Positions 21,295-28,918 are shown, counted from the stretch's first letter. The stretch: 28,918 bases of DNA from JBDRMN01 sp043812055 (GCA_043812055.1 JBDRMN010000020.1:1-28918); one strand, 5' to 3'. Numbers and translations: made by a program. Notes: a model not told the origin generated them from the sequence alone.

Positions 21295-23536
21295 AATTTT
21301 TGCTTTTCTCGCTCGCGCACTCCGCTTCCTGCTCCCGATCTCCTGCGCCCTACTGCTGATGACCTTGGTCACCGAGCCGGCTTTGGCCGCAGAGATCGGC
21401 AAGTGGCAGGCAGCCCTCGAGCCGATTTCGATGATTTTTTCCGGGATCATTATCATTATTGTCGTCCTTTCCCTAATTTTTTCGCTGAGTTTGGGGTATT
21501 TGATGGACAGCACCTTTATCCTTGATTCCGGGATGGGAGATACTTTGCACCTGATCTGGGAGGTGATGCGCAATTTCGTCAATGTCGGTTTCATCATCAT
21601 CCTGCTGGTTACCGCGATTTTCGTGATTTTCAAGCCGGGGAGTGAAGGCGGTGTGGGTATGCTGAAGAAAATCCTACCGAAATTTGTCCTGGCCCTTATC
21701 TTTGTGAATCTCACCTTCTTCGGCGCCCGTTTCATTCTCACGGCCAACGATGTCTTGGCGACTTCGATCTTCTCACTGCCACAGGTAATTTCCGGAGACA
21801 GGATGATCCGCATGCCCTGTAAAGATCCGACCAAAGCTGAAGGTAAAAGCTGTTTTGAGCAGATCCAAGGAAGTGTCGAAACATACAGCAAAAATCACCC
21901 TAATGATCCAACCTACAGCAAGATTTCCGGATTTGCGGACAACTGGTTGGCTGATGACAAAAACTGGTTTTCTCAGACGGTCAAAAGCCTGTCTGTCGGC
22001 AAGCGCAACATCTCGCTCGTACTACTCACGAATATGATCGATCTCGAGGATATCGTCCGTGAGAAATCCCGACTGGGAGACCCGAGTGATTTCGCGATTG
22101 CCGCTTTCGGCTCCTTGATCGTCGCCGGAGCTGTAGGAGTTATCTTTTTCATGCTCTTCCTGGCCATGGTGGTGCGGATGGTGGTGCTCTGGGTAGCCAT
22201 CGCCGTCTCTCCGATTGTCGCGCTGGGAATGGTGCTGAAAGAATTAATCCCCGGAATTGATCTCGGCAAGGGTGGTTTCGATCCGATGAAAATATTCATT
22301 TCTCACGCCTTCATGCCAACCATGGTCGCGATCCCTCTGTCGATCGGCATGATTATGATCTTCGCCAATAACGCAGTTGGTTTCGATCTTTCGATTGGTA
22401 ATCTTTTTACCTTTAGTGCCGGAGGCGGCAATATCTCCTCCATTCTCTGGTGGGTTGCCTCAATCATCGTGATCTGGTTCGGCACGAACAAAATGATCAA
22501 GGAGGCCAGTCCCGACTTCGCCGCGAAACTCACCGACGGCATTCACAACACGGCGAACGGCTTCGTAAAAGGCGCCGTGGGCACACTCAAATATGCTCCG
22601 ATCATGCCGGGTGGTACTAGTATGCATGAGAAAGTTGGTGCGCCGATGGCGGCTATGGCAAAAATCAGATCTGCCGGAGAAGAAAGAGCTCGAGCGCGAG
22701 GTTATCAATTTGCGGAAAAAGTCATGCCAAGAAGCTGGACTCAGGCACCACAGCTGAATACTGATGGTGCTGTTGAACATTTAAAAGAAGGGCTTCGAGC
22801 AAACAATAACGATGTTGGAAAAGCTATGAAACACCTTTCTGGGAAGATGAGAACGAACGGGGTTGAAGAAAACGCAACCGTAGGGAGTGTGATAAGTCAC
22901 CAGCTCAAACAACTCACTGGTATCGAAGCAGGAGCGAGTAAAGAAATTAGAGCGGGGTTGAAAGAATTTACTGGAAAAATGTTCAAAGCTGGAAAAATCG
23001 ACGAGAAAACCAGGAGGGATATATTATTGGATTTAGACAACACTCCTGCTGGTGAAAGTCCGGTAGCTACCGTGACACCAGGGAAAATCGAAGGCGAGAA
23101 CCCCAAAGATGTCGGCAACGGCAATGTGGTGATTGAGCACAAAGATGGAAAACACTATCTGGCCAGAAGCGACGGAGCAGGTGGCTACATAAAGGCTGAG
23201 GATCGTTCTCGAGAGGAGATCGAGGCCGACCTGAAAAAAGAAGCGACCGATGTCAACGAGGTTGCGGGCAGAACAAACTACGATCCAGATACTCTCGATA
23301 AGCAAATGAAGCAAGCTGCTGAAACACTTAAGTCTGCTCTCAAATTCCATCCAGACCAGGGAAAGACGTTGTATCAAGAAGTCAGAAGTAAAACATTAAA
23401 AAACAGTAAGGCCCGAGAAAGTTTCGACGCTTACCTGGCGGCTAAGGAAGTTGATCTGTTTAAAAAAATTGGAGCAGAGATCAAAGCAGAGGTCAAAGCA
23501 GCCAGGCCGCCTAATCAAGAAACGCCGGGAATCTGA
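21287..23536 (+). CDS. large polytopic membrane protein, VirB6/TrbL-like
   Basis: A 749-aa protein. An N-terminal signal-like helix ends EPALAAE (~35). Further membrane segments lie at about 45-72 (IFSGIIIIIVVLSLIFSLSLG), 100-120, 128-150, 265-315 (a long pair including MVVLWVAIAVSPIVALGMVL), 335-358 and 390-405. The last ~340 residues are soluble, charged and Gly-poor. A block of central helices with an LWVAIAVSPI-type segment and a long hydrophilic tail resembles VirB6/TrbL of type IV secretion systems, which form the inner-membrane channel. No VirB4 or other system part is present in the window, so the assignment is tentative. It ends in TGA. Confidence 0.7.
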   Translation: MRRIFAFLARALRFLLPISCALLLMTLVTEPALAAEIGKWQAALEPISMIFSGIIIIIVVLSLIFSLSLGYLMDSTFILDSGMGDTLHLIWEVMRNFVNVGFIIILLVTAIFVIFKPGSEGGVGMLKKILPKFVLALIFVNLTFFGARFILTANDVLATSIFSLPQVISGDRMIRMPCKDPTKAEGKSCFEQIQGSVETYSKNHPNDPTYSKISGFADNWLADDKNWFSQTVKSLSVGKRNISLVLLTNMIDLEDIVREKSRLGDPSDFAIAAFGSLIVAGAVGVIFFMLFLAMVVRMVVLWVAIAVSPIVALGMVLKELIPGIDLGKGGFDPMKIFISHAFMPTMVAIPLSIGMIMIFANNAVGFDLSIGNLFTFSAGGGNISSILWWVASIIVIWFGTNKMIKEASPDFAAKLTDGIHNTANGFVKGAVGTLKYAPIMPGGTSMHEKVGAPMAAMAKIRSAGEERARARGYQFAEKVMPRSWTQAPQLNTDGAVEHLKEGLRANNNDVGKAMKHLSGKMRTNGVEENATVGSVISHQLKQLTGIEAGASKEIRAGLKEFTGKMFKAGKIDEKTRRDILLDLDNTPAGESPVATVTPGKIEGENPKDVGNGNVVIEHKDGKHYLARSDGAGGYIKAEDRSREEIEADLKKEATDVNEVAGRTNYDPDTLDKQMKQAAETLKSALKFHPDQGKTLYQEVRSKTLKNSKARESFDAYLAAKEVDLFKKIGAEIKAEVKAARPPNQETPGI

Positions 23537-23686
23537 TAACTAGCTAGCTAGCCTCTGTCTACTCGACAGCTTTTTTCTTGCCGGGGGCTTTTTGAGATGC
23601 TATCCTGTGTCCAGTCGACAAATGCATAGAAGATGCCGAAGGAGAAAAATCACCTTGTCCCGCCTCTTCTGAACTACTAGAAAGCT
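23537..23686. promoter_or_regulatory. spacer with two exact TGTC-N5-GACA palindromes
   Basis: It holds CTAGCTAGCTAGC (23540-23552) and two TGTC-N5-GACA sites at 23556-23568 and 23608-23620, upstream of the HTH gene. The sites could be operators for the HTH protein or members of the dispersed word family. No clear promoter is assigned. Confidence 0.4.
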
Positions 23687-24271
23687 ATGACTCCTCCAGC
23701 AAAAAGTTCACCCCGCAAAAAGAGCGCCCAGGAAGACAAAGGGGCGGGGTACACGACAACCCGCGAGACAGCTTCTGAATCGCTGGGGGTGTCTACTCGC
23801 ACTCTCGATCGTTATCTGAAGACGGGGAAGCTGAGATCTAAATCAATCAAGCGTAAGGTTTTCGTGCATTCGGATGACCTGACGAAGCTGGCTGATCGGC
23901 TAAAGAAAAAACCCAAGCAGCGAAAAAAAACTGTCTACTCGGGTCCGGCTGCCGAAGCAACCGTAACCGTAGAGAACGCTCCGGAAGAAAAGGTTTTTCG
24001 GGAGCTCTACAGCGAGGCCACGGCCGAACTCAAGACCAAGCAGGAAAAACTCGAAGCGGCCAGTTTCCGGGTCGGCCAGCTCGAGACCCAGCTAAAAAAC
24101 TCCGTACCGCTGCTGGAATACAAACAAAAGGAGGACGAGCTTTCCGGTGAAAATAAACGCCTGAGAGAAAAGCTGGTGACAACCGTATTGAAAGGTTGGA
24201 TCTTTTTAGGTGCGGCGATTGTTGCTACGATGATCGCTGCAGCTTTGGGGATTCTGATCTATCTTTATTAA
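23687..24271 (+). CDS. membrane-anchored HTH protein with coiled coil
   Basis: A 194-aa protein. Residues ~22-72 form a MerR/excisionase-type winged HTH (TTTRETASESLGVSTRTLDRYLKTGKL, then the wing RKVFVHSDDL). Residues ~105-165 are a coiled coil (LYSEATAELKTKQEKLEAASFRVGQLETQL, LSGENKRLREKL). Residues ~170-193 are one membrane helix (GWIFLGAAIVATMIAAALGILIYLY) at the extreme C-terminus. The layout predicts a dimeric DNA-binding protein held at the inner face of the membrane. A role in tethering DNA or in regulating the upstream membrane operon is inferred only. TGTCTACTCG words fall inside the gene at 23790 and 23932. Confidence 0.85.
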   Translation: MTPPAKSSPRKKSAQEDKGAGYTTTRETASESLGVSTRTLDRYLKTGKLRSKSIKRKVFVHSDDLTKLADRLKKKPKQRKKTVYSGPAAEATVTVENAPEEKVFRELYSEATAELKTKQEKLEAASFRVGQLETQLKNSVPLLEYKQKEDELSGENKRLREKLVTTVLKGWIFLGAAIVATMIAAALGILIYLY

Positions 24272-24294
24272 TAGATCCGGGGACACGTAGTAGT

Positions 24295-24367
24295 GAACAG
24301 GTTCCAGGGAACAGGTTAGTTTTCAGGGCACGTCGTTCGCGAACGACGTGTCAGGTTACAGGTTCCA
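24295..24367. repeat. GGAACAGG-type repeat with 20-bp palindrome
   Basis: AACAGGTTCCAGGGAACAGG is followed by a perfect 20-bp palindrome centred on TTCGCGAA (24331-24350), then TGTCAGGTTACAGGTTCC. It is an inverted copy of 19252-19320 and abuts MITE copy 2. Confidence 0.8.
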
Positions 24368-24374
24368 GCTTCTA

Positions 24375-24558
24375 GCGCAGGTTCAGATTTGCAATCTGAA
24401 CCGTAAGGTTTCTGTTCGATTTTGTAAATCGAACCTAGTATCTGTTCATCTAACACAGAAGCAGGCGTGGCGGCGAATTCTTAAGACAGAATTCCAATTG
24501 ACCCGCTGACCCGCCTGAAACATGAGGTTCGGGGCTTCGACAAATCTGAACCTGCGTC
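24375..24558. repeat. MITE-like element, copy 2, with terminal inverted repeats
   Basis: It is bounded by ~16-bp inverted repeats: CGCAGGTTCAGATTTG at the left and CAAATCTGAACCTGCG at the right. The left part has two hairpins with 3-nt loops, arms GGTTCAGATT/AATCTGAACC (loop TGC) and GTTCGATTT/AAATCGAAC (loop TGT). The centre carries GAATTC...GAATTC and CAGGCG/CGCCTG palindromes. There is no ORF. Together with the repeat at 24295 and the GGGTTTTGGAGC-type repeat at 24582-24622, it fills the 360-bp gap between the HTH gene and the 7TM gene. Confidence 0.8.
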
Positions 24559-24631
24559 TGAAAAAATTCCCGTGTTTGGATTTTGGGTTTTGGAGCTTGT
24601 CTGGTTCTTGGGATTTGGTGCTTCCGTGTGT

Positions 24632-26173
24632 CTATTCCTCTTCAGCTTTCTTAATCACGTCTCTAAATCGAATATATTCCGTAAGTCGCAAGCCTGTGAA
24701 GCGTCCCAGGATGATATTGGCTATCAGGAAGAGAAAAATTATTTCAGGCCGGGAGAGGATCAGCGTCTGCAGATAACTCCATTCCCCGACGATGAAGTAA
24801 CAGGCTACTGAAACGAAAATCAGCTCGGTAAACATACGGATCGCTGAGCTCGAGCCTTTTTCGGTTTGGATCGAAACGAATTTTTCGGCCAGCGTACTCA
24901 TGATCAACATGGGGAAAATCGAGGCAGCGATAAGATCGGAGCTACGATAGTACTCTCCAAACGGAGCCAACCAGGTGAGCAGTACGATCGCTGCGAGAAT
25001 CGCCAGCGAGACGAAAGTAAGTACGATTGCCAGACGGGGGGTGTAGGCCAGGCGGTAACGTTTAAGGATTTTGCGAATCAGGATGCTGGCCAGCACCACG
25101 ACGAAGAGTACCGCTAGCCCCAGCTTGAGCCCGACAGCGAGGAAAGAAAGCGTGAGTACGGAGGGCGTATAGACACCGAAAGTGGTGATCCCGATCACCT
25201 GCTTGGAAAAGGCCACCAGGGTTGCGATCACTGGCAGCAGTAGCACGAGCAGGATCACCGAGGCCGGGATACCGTCGGCAACCAGGTAATTCACGAAGAA
25301 AGCCAGGGGAGCGGTGATGCTGAATTTCTCGAGGTCTGATTCGATCAAACGGTGGGGGATGGCTTGACGTTCCAGAAGTGTTGGTAGATCTTCGTCCGCA
25401 TCCGCCAGGACGATGTCGCGCAGAGCTTCCGAGCGGGAGATCAGGATTTCGGTCGGTCGGATGGTGGCGAAAACTCCGCGGGCAATCCGGGTAATCGCTT
25501 CGATATTGCTATCGGTAAGTGTTATTATTTTTTTCGCGGAAAAATCCAAGGGGGGGTTGAGATTCTGAGCGAGGCGGGCCAGGCCATTGAGACCATCACT
25601 GCCAGCAGTCCAAAGTACGATCAGGTCAGTTTCCCGGAGTGTTTCTAGCTTCTCCTGCAGAGCCGCTGAGATCGCGCCTTCTTCCGCGAAGAACCCTTCG
25701 CTTTCGCCGAAACCCCAGGCCAGATCGAGAAAGATGTTTTTTTCGCGGGCTACCTCTGCCAGCACCGCGAGCTGTTGGTCGTGAGCCGCGTTGTCAGAGA
25801 CGAAGAGAGTCGAGCGTTCGTAAACAAAAATCGGAAAGGTCACTTTGTCTGACTCGGTACCAACCTGCATCGTAAGGCTAGCTTCATAGACGCCCGGTCG
25901 GGTGAAAGCGTGTTTAACTTCTTCACCGGCACCCAGATAGCCGTCTCCGAAGTTCCAGTTGAAGGCCACGGGTAATTCGGCAAAGGGATTGTGGGAGCGC
26001 GCTCCCGAAAGACCCAGTTCGGCTCCTAGCGGAATCTCTCCACGAGTGGAAACTACCGCCTGCAGATCGCTTCCACCAGTCACGTCACCATTCGCGGCCA
26101 AAACTGGAGCAACCATAATCAGCAGCGCCAGAATCCCGCAGATCATTTGACTGAGAAAATTGCGCAAATTCAT
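24632..26173 (-). CDS. PKD plus 7TM_transglut-type membrane protein
   Basis: A 513-aa protein with a signal peptide (1-26, ending PVLAANG). A PKD domain covers ~35-115 (FNWNFGDGYLGAGEEVKHAF, RPGVYEASLTMQ). An extracytoplasmic alpha/beta region follows (120-285: STLFVSDNAAHDQQLAVLAE, DLIVLWTAGSDGL). Membrane helices at about 300-495 carry the signature IGITTFGVYTPSVLTLSF of the seven-TM family usually fused to an inactive transglutaminase (7TM_transglut). The job of that family is not known; a surface or periplasmic sensing or binding role is inferred. The neighbouring ilvE, 27 bp upstream on the same strand, may share its transcript, but the functions do not obviously connect. Confidence 0.88.
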   Translation of the reverse strand: MNLRNFLSQMICGILALLIMVAPVLAANGDVTGGSDLQAVVSTRGEIPLGAELGLSGARSHNPFAELPVAFNWNFGDGYLGAGEEVKHAFTRPGVYEASLTMQVGTESDKVTFPIFVYERSTLFVSDNAAHDQQLAVLAEVAREKNIFLDLAWGFGESEGFFAEEGAISAALQEKLETLRETDLIVLWTAGSDGLNGLARLAQNLNPPLDFSAKKIITLTDSNIEAITRIARGVFATIRPTEILISRSEALRDIVLADADEDLPTLLERQAIPHRLIESDLEKFSITAPLAFFVNYLVADGIPASVILLVLLLPVIATLVAFSKQVIGITTFGVYTPSVLTLSFLAVGLKLGLAVLFVVVLASILIRKILKRYRLAYTPRLAIVLTFVSLAILAAIVLLTWLAPFGEYYRSSDLIAASIFPMLIMSTLAEKFVSIQTEKGSSSAIRMFTELIFVSVACYFIVGEWSYLQTLILSRPEIIFLFLIANIILGRFTGLRLTEYIRFRDVIKKAEEE

Positions 26174-26200
26174 AGGATTATTTTACCTTTCTTCGCCGAA

Positions 26201-27124
26201 CTACACTTGGGTGAGCCACTTTTTGTAGCGGGGAATACGGCCAGCAACAGTGTCAAGGAAGATTTCGCGCAGCGCAGCTGTCACCGGACCCATCTTGCCG
26301 TGCCTGATCTTGTGCTTGTCCAGTGAACCGATCGGTTGGACCTCGGCCGCCGTGCCCGTGAAGAAAAGCTCATCGGCGGAATACAGGTTCTGGAGTCGAT
26401 AGTCGCCTTGCTTCACCGGAATTTTCAAATCCTTGGCAATTTGGATGACTGAATTACGGGTGATACCGGCGAGGATCGAGCCGAGCCTAGGTGTATGTAG
26501 TGTGCCCTTCTTTAGGAAAAAGACGTTCTCACCCGGACCCTCGGCCACATACCCGCGGTAATCCAGGAAAAGCGCTTCGTCGTATTTAGCTTTTTGAATT
26601 TCGAGCGAGGCCAGGATCGAGTTAATGTAATGCCCGCAGACTTTGGCGTCAGCCACCACGGAATCCGGGTGCAGGCGAATTAATTTGGAAGTCTTTACTC
26701 GGATGGGTTTACCACCAAGATAACTCCCCCATGGCCAGCAGGCCACTGCGACCGAGACTGGTGCCCCGATTGGGTTGAGTCCCATCTTGCCGTAGTCGAA
26801 AAAGGCCAGAGGACGGATGTAGCCGGCCCGTACTTTGTTGACTTTGACGGTTTTTACGATCGCCTCCATCACTTTTTGTCGCGAGTAGGGAATCCGCATC
26901 TCCAGCGCTTTGGCGGAATAAAACAAGCGGTCGGTGTGTTCTTTCAGCCGAAAAACCGCCGGCCCCTGATCGGTTTCGTAGAAGCGGATGCCCTCGAAGA
27001 CACCCGAACCGTAGTGGAGGGCGTGCGCCAAGACGTGAATATTGGCTTTGTCCCAATCCACCATCCGACCGTTCAGCCAGATTTTTTTGGTAATTGGGAA
27101 AGCTGCTTTGGGAAGGCGTGACAT
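26201..27124 (-). CDS. ilvE: branched-chain amino acid aminotransferase
   Basis: A 307-aa class IV (fold type IV) PLP aminotransferase. Recognised parts are KIWLNGRMVDWDKANIHVLAHALHYGSGVFEGIRFY at the N-terminus, the PLP-Lys segment VVADAKVCGHYINSILA, FLDYRGYVAEGPGENVFFLKKG, SILAGITRNSVIQIAKDL, and ADELFFTGTAAEVQPIGSLD. This is full-length and typical of IlvE, which interconverts branched-chain amino acids and their 2-oxo acids with glutamate. No other branched-chain pathway gene is in the window. In a reduced genome it may work in salvage or degradation, or provide D-amino-acid-type chemistry if it is a DAT relative, but the motifs favour IlvE. Confidence 0.95.
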   Translation of the reverse strand: MSRLPKAAFPITKKIWLNGRMVDWDKANIHVLAHALHYGSGVFEGIRFYETDQGPAVFRLKEHTDRLFYSAKALEMRIPYSRQKVMEAIVKTVKVNKVRAGYIRPLAFFDYGKMGLNPIGAPVSVAVACWPWGSYLGGKPIRVKTSKLIRLHPDSVVADAKVCGHYINSILASLEIQKAKYDEALFLDYRGYVAEGPGENVFFLKKGTLHTPRLGSILAGITRNSVIQIAKDLKIPVKQGDYRLQNLYSADELFFTGTAAEVQPIGSLDKHKIRHGKMGPVTAALREIFLDTVAGRIPRYKKWLTQV

Positions 27125-27279
27125 GGGGAAAGTTTAGCGGCGATTAATCTTCCTGACCACTTTTGGGGGTGTTTGGTTACCGGTTATTGATGACTGGTGG
27201 TCACTAAAAAGTGTCGGCTTTTCTATGAGGTTCAACCACTACTGGCCACTAACCACTTAAGCACAAGTTGAAGTTCCGT
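27125..27279. other. gap downstream of the Cys-rich gene and upstream of ilvE
   Basis: It contains direct-repeat-like text (GGTTACCGGTTATTGATGACTGG, CACTAACCACTTAA) but no gene. It must contain the ilvE promoter on the minus strand; I could not pick one out. Confidence 0.3.
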
Positions 27280-27397
27280 CACCAGCAACCTTTAACCTTC
27301 TTATGGCAATCTTTTAATCGCTTTCATTCCGGAACTAGTAGCTATCCTGAACTTTGTTGCAAACGAATCTGATGGATCGACAAGCGCTATCCCATAA
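27280..27397. repeat. direct repeat, copy 1: 3' end of Cys-rich gene plus flank
   Basis: These 118 bp recur at 28801-28918 with an offset of 1521 bp and about ten differences. The identity covers the last 32 codons of the Cys-rich gene and 21 bp past its stop (CACCAGCAACCTTTAACCTT). Confidence 0.9.
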
Positions 27398-28323
27398 GTA
27401 ATTCCATCTTTGGATATCCTCAAAGGCGATGTCAAAGTTGTTTGAATTGCAATGGAAATAATACTAATTCCATCATACATTCTTAATCCTATATCTTGTT
27501 CTTCAGTCTGACACGACGAATCACAACCGTCACCTGAAGCAGTGTTCCCGTCGTCACATTCTTCTAAGCCATCAATAATTCTGTCTCCACAATTTTCTAA
27601 ATGAACACATCCAATTTCGGTTATTATTGAGCAACCATAACCTCCTGAACCACAACCATTAACCGTTTGTGCTCCTCCGGGAAAAGTTGAACACCAACCA
27701 TAATCTACGCTTGAACCGCATCCATCACAATCAGGAGGAGCATTGGCCCAAGCTTGACTATCAGTTGTAACACTGCAAGGAGAATTTGCACAACAATCCC
27801 CAGAGTCTTTTGTTCCGCCCCATGCACCATATACTGTAACTGAAGTTGTTGTTGACCAGTCATCTTGCTGCACCCAACTACTTGGACAAGAACTACTTGA
27901 AAATTTACAACATTCAACTCCTCCACAATCTGCGATAACTCCTCCTGCACTGACACAAGCCCCAGGAACACAACTCCCTCCTGAACAAGAATATCCTATT
28001 GAACAAGTTCCGCAACTTCCTCCACACCCATCACCTCCACATACTTTTCCCGAACAGTCTGGGACACAGGGGGGAGGCTCTGTGCAAGATCTTGTGTCGC
28101 AAACTTCACCACTACAGTTATATCCATATTGCACTCCTCCCTGACAAGAAGACCAGCTTACTATAAACCAGCCAAGACAATTACAACCATAACAAGGAGG
28201 ATCGCCAGCATAGCAACATTCATGAGGGTTACTACAACTCGCAGAAACAAAACTAGTGCCATATAACATCAATAACACCACAAATAGTAATCCGCAAAAT
28301 ATCTTCAAAATAATCTTCACCAT
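27301..28323 (-). CDS. secreted Cys-rich protein with DUF4215-type repeat
   Basis: A 340-aa protein with a signal peptide (1-28, SFVSASC). A very Cys- and Gly-rich region follows (about 30-250), with many paired Cys (CGGDGCGGSCGTCSIGYSCSGG, CANSPCS, CDGCGSS). A DUF4215-type motif (CGDRIIDGLEECDDGNTASG, DGCDSSCQ) lies at about 250-280, and a conserved C-terminus reads FATKFRIATSSGMKAIKRLP. Such domains occur in secreted, disulfide-stabilised surface proteins; a role in attachment is inferred. A second protein with the same C-terminus begins upstream (28822-28918). The small TM gene at 28331 lies 7 bp upstream, so they form one transcript. The codon style is more AT-rich than the rest of the window, which may indicate acquisition. 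Confidence 0.85.
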   Translation of the reverse strand: MVKIILKIFCGLLFVVLLMLYGTSFVSASCSNPHECCYAGDPPCYGCNCLGWFIVSWSSCQGGVQYGYNCSGEVCDTRSCTEPPPCVPDCSGKVCGGDGCGGSCGTCSIGYSCSGGSCVPGACVSAGGVIADCGGVECCKFSSSSCPSSWVQQDDWSTTTSVTVYGAWGGTKDSGDCCANSPCSVTTDSQAWANAPPDCDGCGSSVDYGWCSTFPGGAQTVNGCGSGGYGCSIITEIGCVHLENCGDRIIDGLEECDDGNTASGDGCDSSCQTEEQDIGLRMYDGISIISIAIQTTLTSPLRISKDGITYGIALVDPSDSFATKFRIATSSGMKAIKRLP

Positions 28324-28330
28324 TTTAAGT

Positions 28331-28573
28331 TTAAAGATCTGTTCTTAGCCAGATTCTTCCTGTCTCAGGAGAGACTGGGTCTGAAGTTCTTGTTTCTAAA
28401 ATCAAACCTAGCTCTACATTCCCCGCCCCCGGCGGCGCCTGCGGGGCCGATCCCGGAACCCATGTGGTAAGCGCGTAAACGATAGCGGAAAAAACCAGCA
28501 GTATGAAAAGTAAAATCCCCGCTGATTCGATGAATCTTTTGATGAGAGATTTTCTGAATTTTTTGGAGTGCAT
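28331..28573 (-). CDS. small single-pass membrane protein
   Basis: An 80-aa protein with a basic N-terminus (HSKKFRKSLIKRF), one membrane helix (~17-38, AGILLFILLVFSAIVYAL), then an outside segment rich in Pro and Gly (TTWVPGSAPQAPPGAGNVEL) and an end VSPETGRIWLRTDL. The signal-anchor, APPG linker and IWLRTDL end look like a short form of secreted proteins common in CPR genomes; this is from memory and not checked. It ends 7 bp before the Cys-rich gene and is probably part of the same operon, perhaps as its anchor or partner. Confidence 0.75.
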   Translation of the reverse strand: MHSKKFRKSLIKRFIESAGILLFILLVFSAIVYALTTWVPGSAPQAPPGAGNVELGLILETRTSDPVSPETGRIWLRTDL

Positions 28574-28800
28574 TATGGAATGGTTTACTTCAGAGAAGAT
28601 TTTAGCAGCTTTAAATGAACTTCGAAAACTGAGATGTCAATCAATAACAACCCGTCTCAGTGATTGTGGAATAAACCACAAAAGGGCCGCTTCTACCACT
28701 TTGTCCAGGAGCTGAATAACTATATCGACAAAATTCAAGAGAGACATCCCCCACGCACGAGAACCAATAGTACATTGATCCCAATCTGCCCCGCGTCAAC
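28574..28800. other. gap between the small TM gene and the next paralog
   Basis: I see no supported gene. GTTTATTCCACAATCACTGAG-like sequence on the minus strand and a plus ORF (28503-28715) overlapping the TM gene in antisense are not convincing. Confidence 0.3.
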
Positions 28801-28821
28801 CACCAGCAACCTTTAACCTTC

Positions 28822-28918
28822 TTATGGCAACCTCTTAATCGCTTTCATTCCAGAACTGGTGGTTACCCTGAAACCTGTTGCAAACGAATCTGCTGGATCG
28901 ACAAGCGCTATCCCATAA
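28822..28918 (-). CDS. C-terminus of a second Cys-rich/secreted paralog (partial)
   Basis: The 31 codons before the stop at 28822 read YGIALVDPADSFATGFRVTT then SSGMKAIKRLP. They differ from the 27301 gene product at only five positions (A/S, G/K, V/I, T/A and none in the last 11). The rest of the gene lies beyond the window. It is a tandem paralog or a duplicated end. Confidence 0.85.
   Translation of the reverse strand, partial: YGIALVDPADSFATGFRVTTSSGMKAIKRLP

Noticed and set aside
1..28918. CRISPR array
   Set aside because: Repeats here are palindromic and irregularly spaced, without unit-spacer periodicity, and no cas gene is present.

Overview
The window looks like a chromosomal segment from an uncultured Candidate Phyla Radiation bacterium (Patescibacteria), probably of the Parcubacteria/Doudnabacteria kind. 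This rests on gene content and style: an SLH-domain surface protein, a PKD plus 7TM_transglut membrane protein, a membrane-anchored HTH protein, a VirB6-like polytopic protein, small Cys-rich secreted proteins with a DUF4215-type repeat, frequent TTG starts, almost no Shine-Dalgarno sequences, and isolated biosynthetic genes instead of full operons. Several genes end in TGA (tgt, queH, the NlpC/P60 gene, the VirB6-like gene), so the UGA=Gly code of Gracilibacteria/Absconditabacteria does not apply. The lineage is an inference from content, not a phylogenetic result.

Layout. 1-3089 (-) is most of an S-layer-type protein with a long, hairpin-rich leader (3090-3480). 3900-5675 holds the divergent queuosine pair tgt (-) and queH (+). 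5777-10243 holds an NlpC/P60 peptidase coupled to a divergent MurD-family ligase, a LysW-like zinc ribbon (-), a fold-type-II PLP enzyme and an ATP-grasp ligase. 10403-11401 (-) is an archaeal-type 3-dehydroquinate synthase II. 11725-14624 carries a degenerate MBL-fold protein, tRNA-Arg(CCT), a YfcE/MJ0936-type phosphodiesterase, a GIY-YIG gene between a 5' tRNA-Ser fragment and the intact tRNA-Ser(GGA), rpmB and a site-2 protease. 14682-14900 is a structured small RNA with its own promoter and terminator. 14986-18735 (-) is carB plus a small helical protein. 18896-24271 holds a four-helix-bundle protein, a three-gene membrane operon ending in a VirB6-like protein, and an HTH-coiled coil-TM protein. 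24632-28918 (-) holds the 7TM protein, a branched-chain aminotransferase and a tandem set of secreted Cys-rich proteins.

The most unusual property is the density of small palindromic repeats. At least five families are visible: (i) double hairpins, mostly with 3-nt loops, in leaders, gene ends, a tRNA fragment and in frame inside tgt; (ii) two ~180-210 bp MITE-like elements (11450-11657 and 24375-24558), one of which carries further palindromes inserted into its hairpin loops; (iii) a GGAACAGGTT-type repeat; (iv) a 9-bp AAGGTTAAT-type repeat that becomes KVNKVNK-like protein sequence in carB and bL28 and also lies between genes; (v) an over-represented TGTCTACTCGACA word in the 5.7-8.8 and 23.5-24 kb genes. 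Families i-iv behave like Rickettsia palindromic elements: they enter genes and are tolerated as loops or tails. Together with the tRNA-Ser/GIY-YIG locus, they are the best candidates here for an undescribed system.
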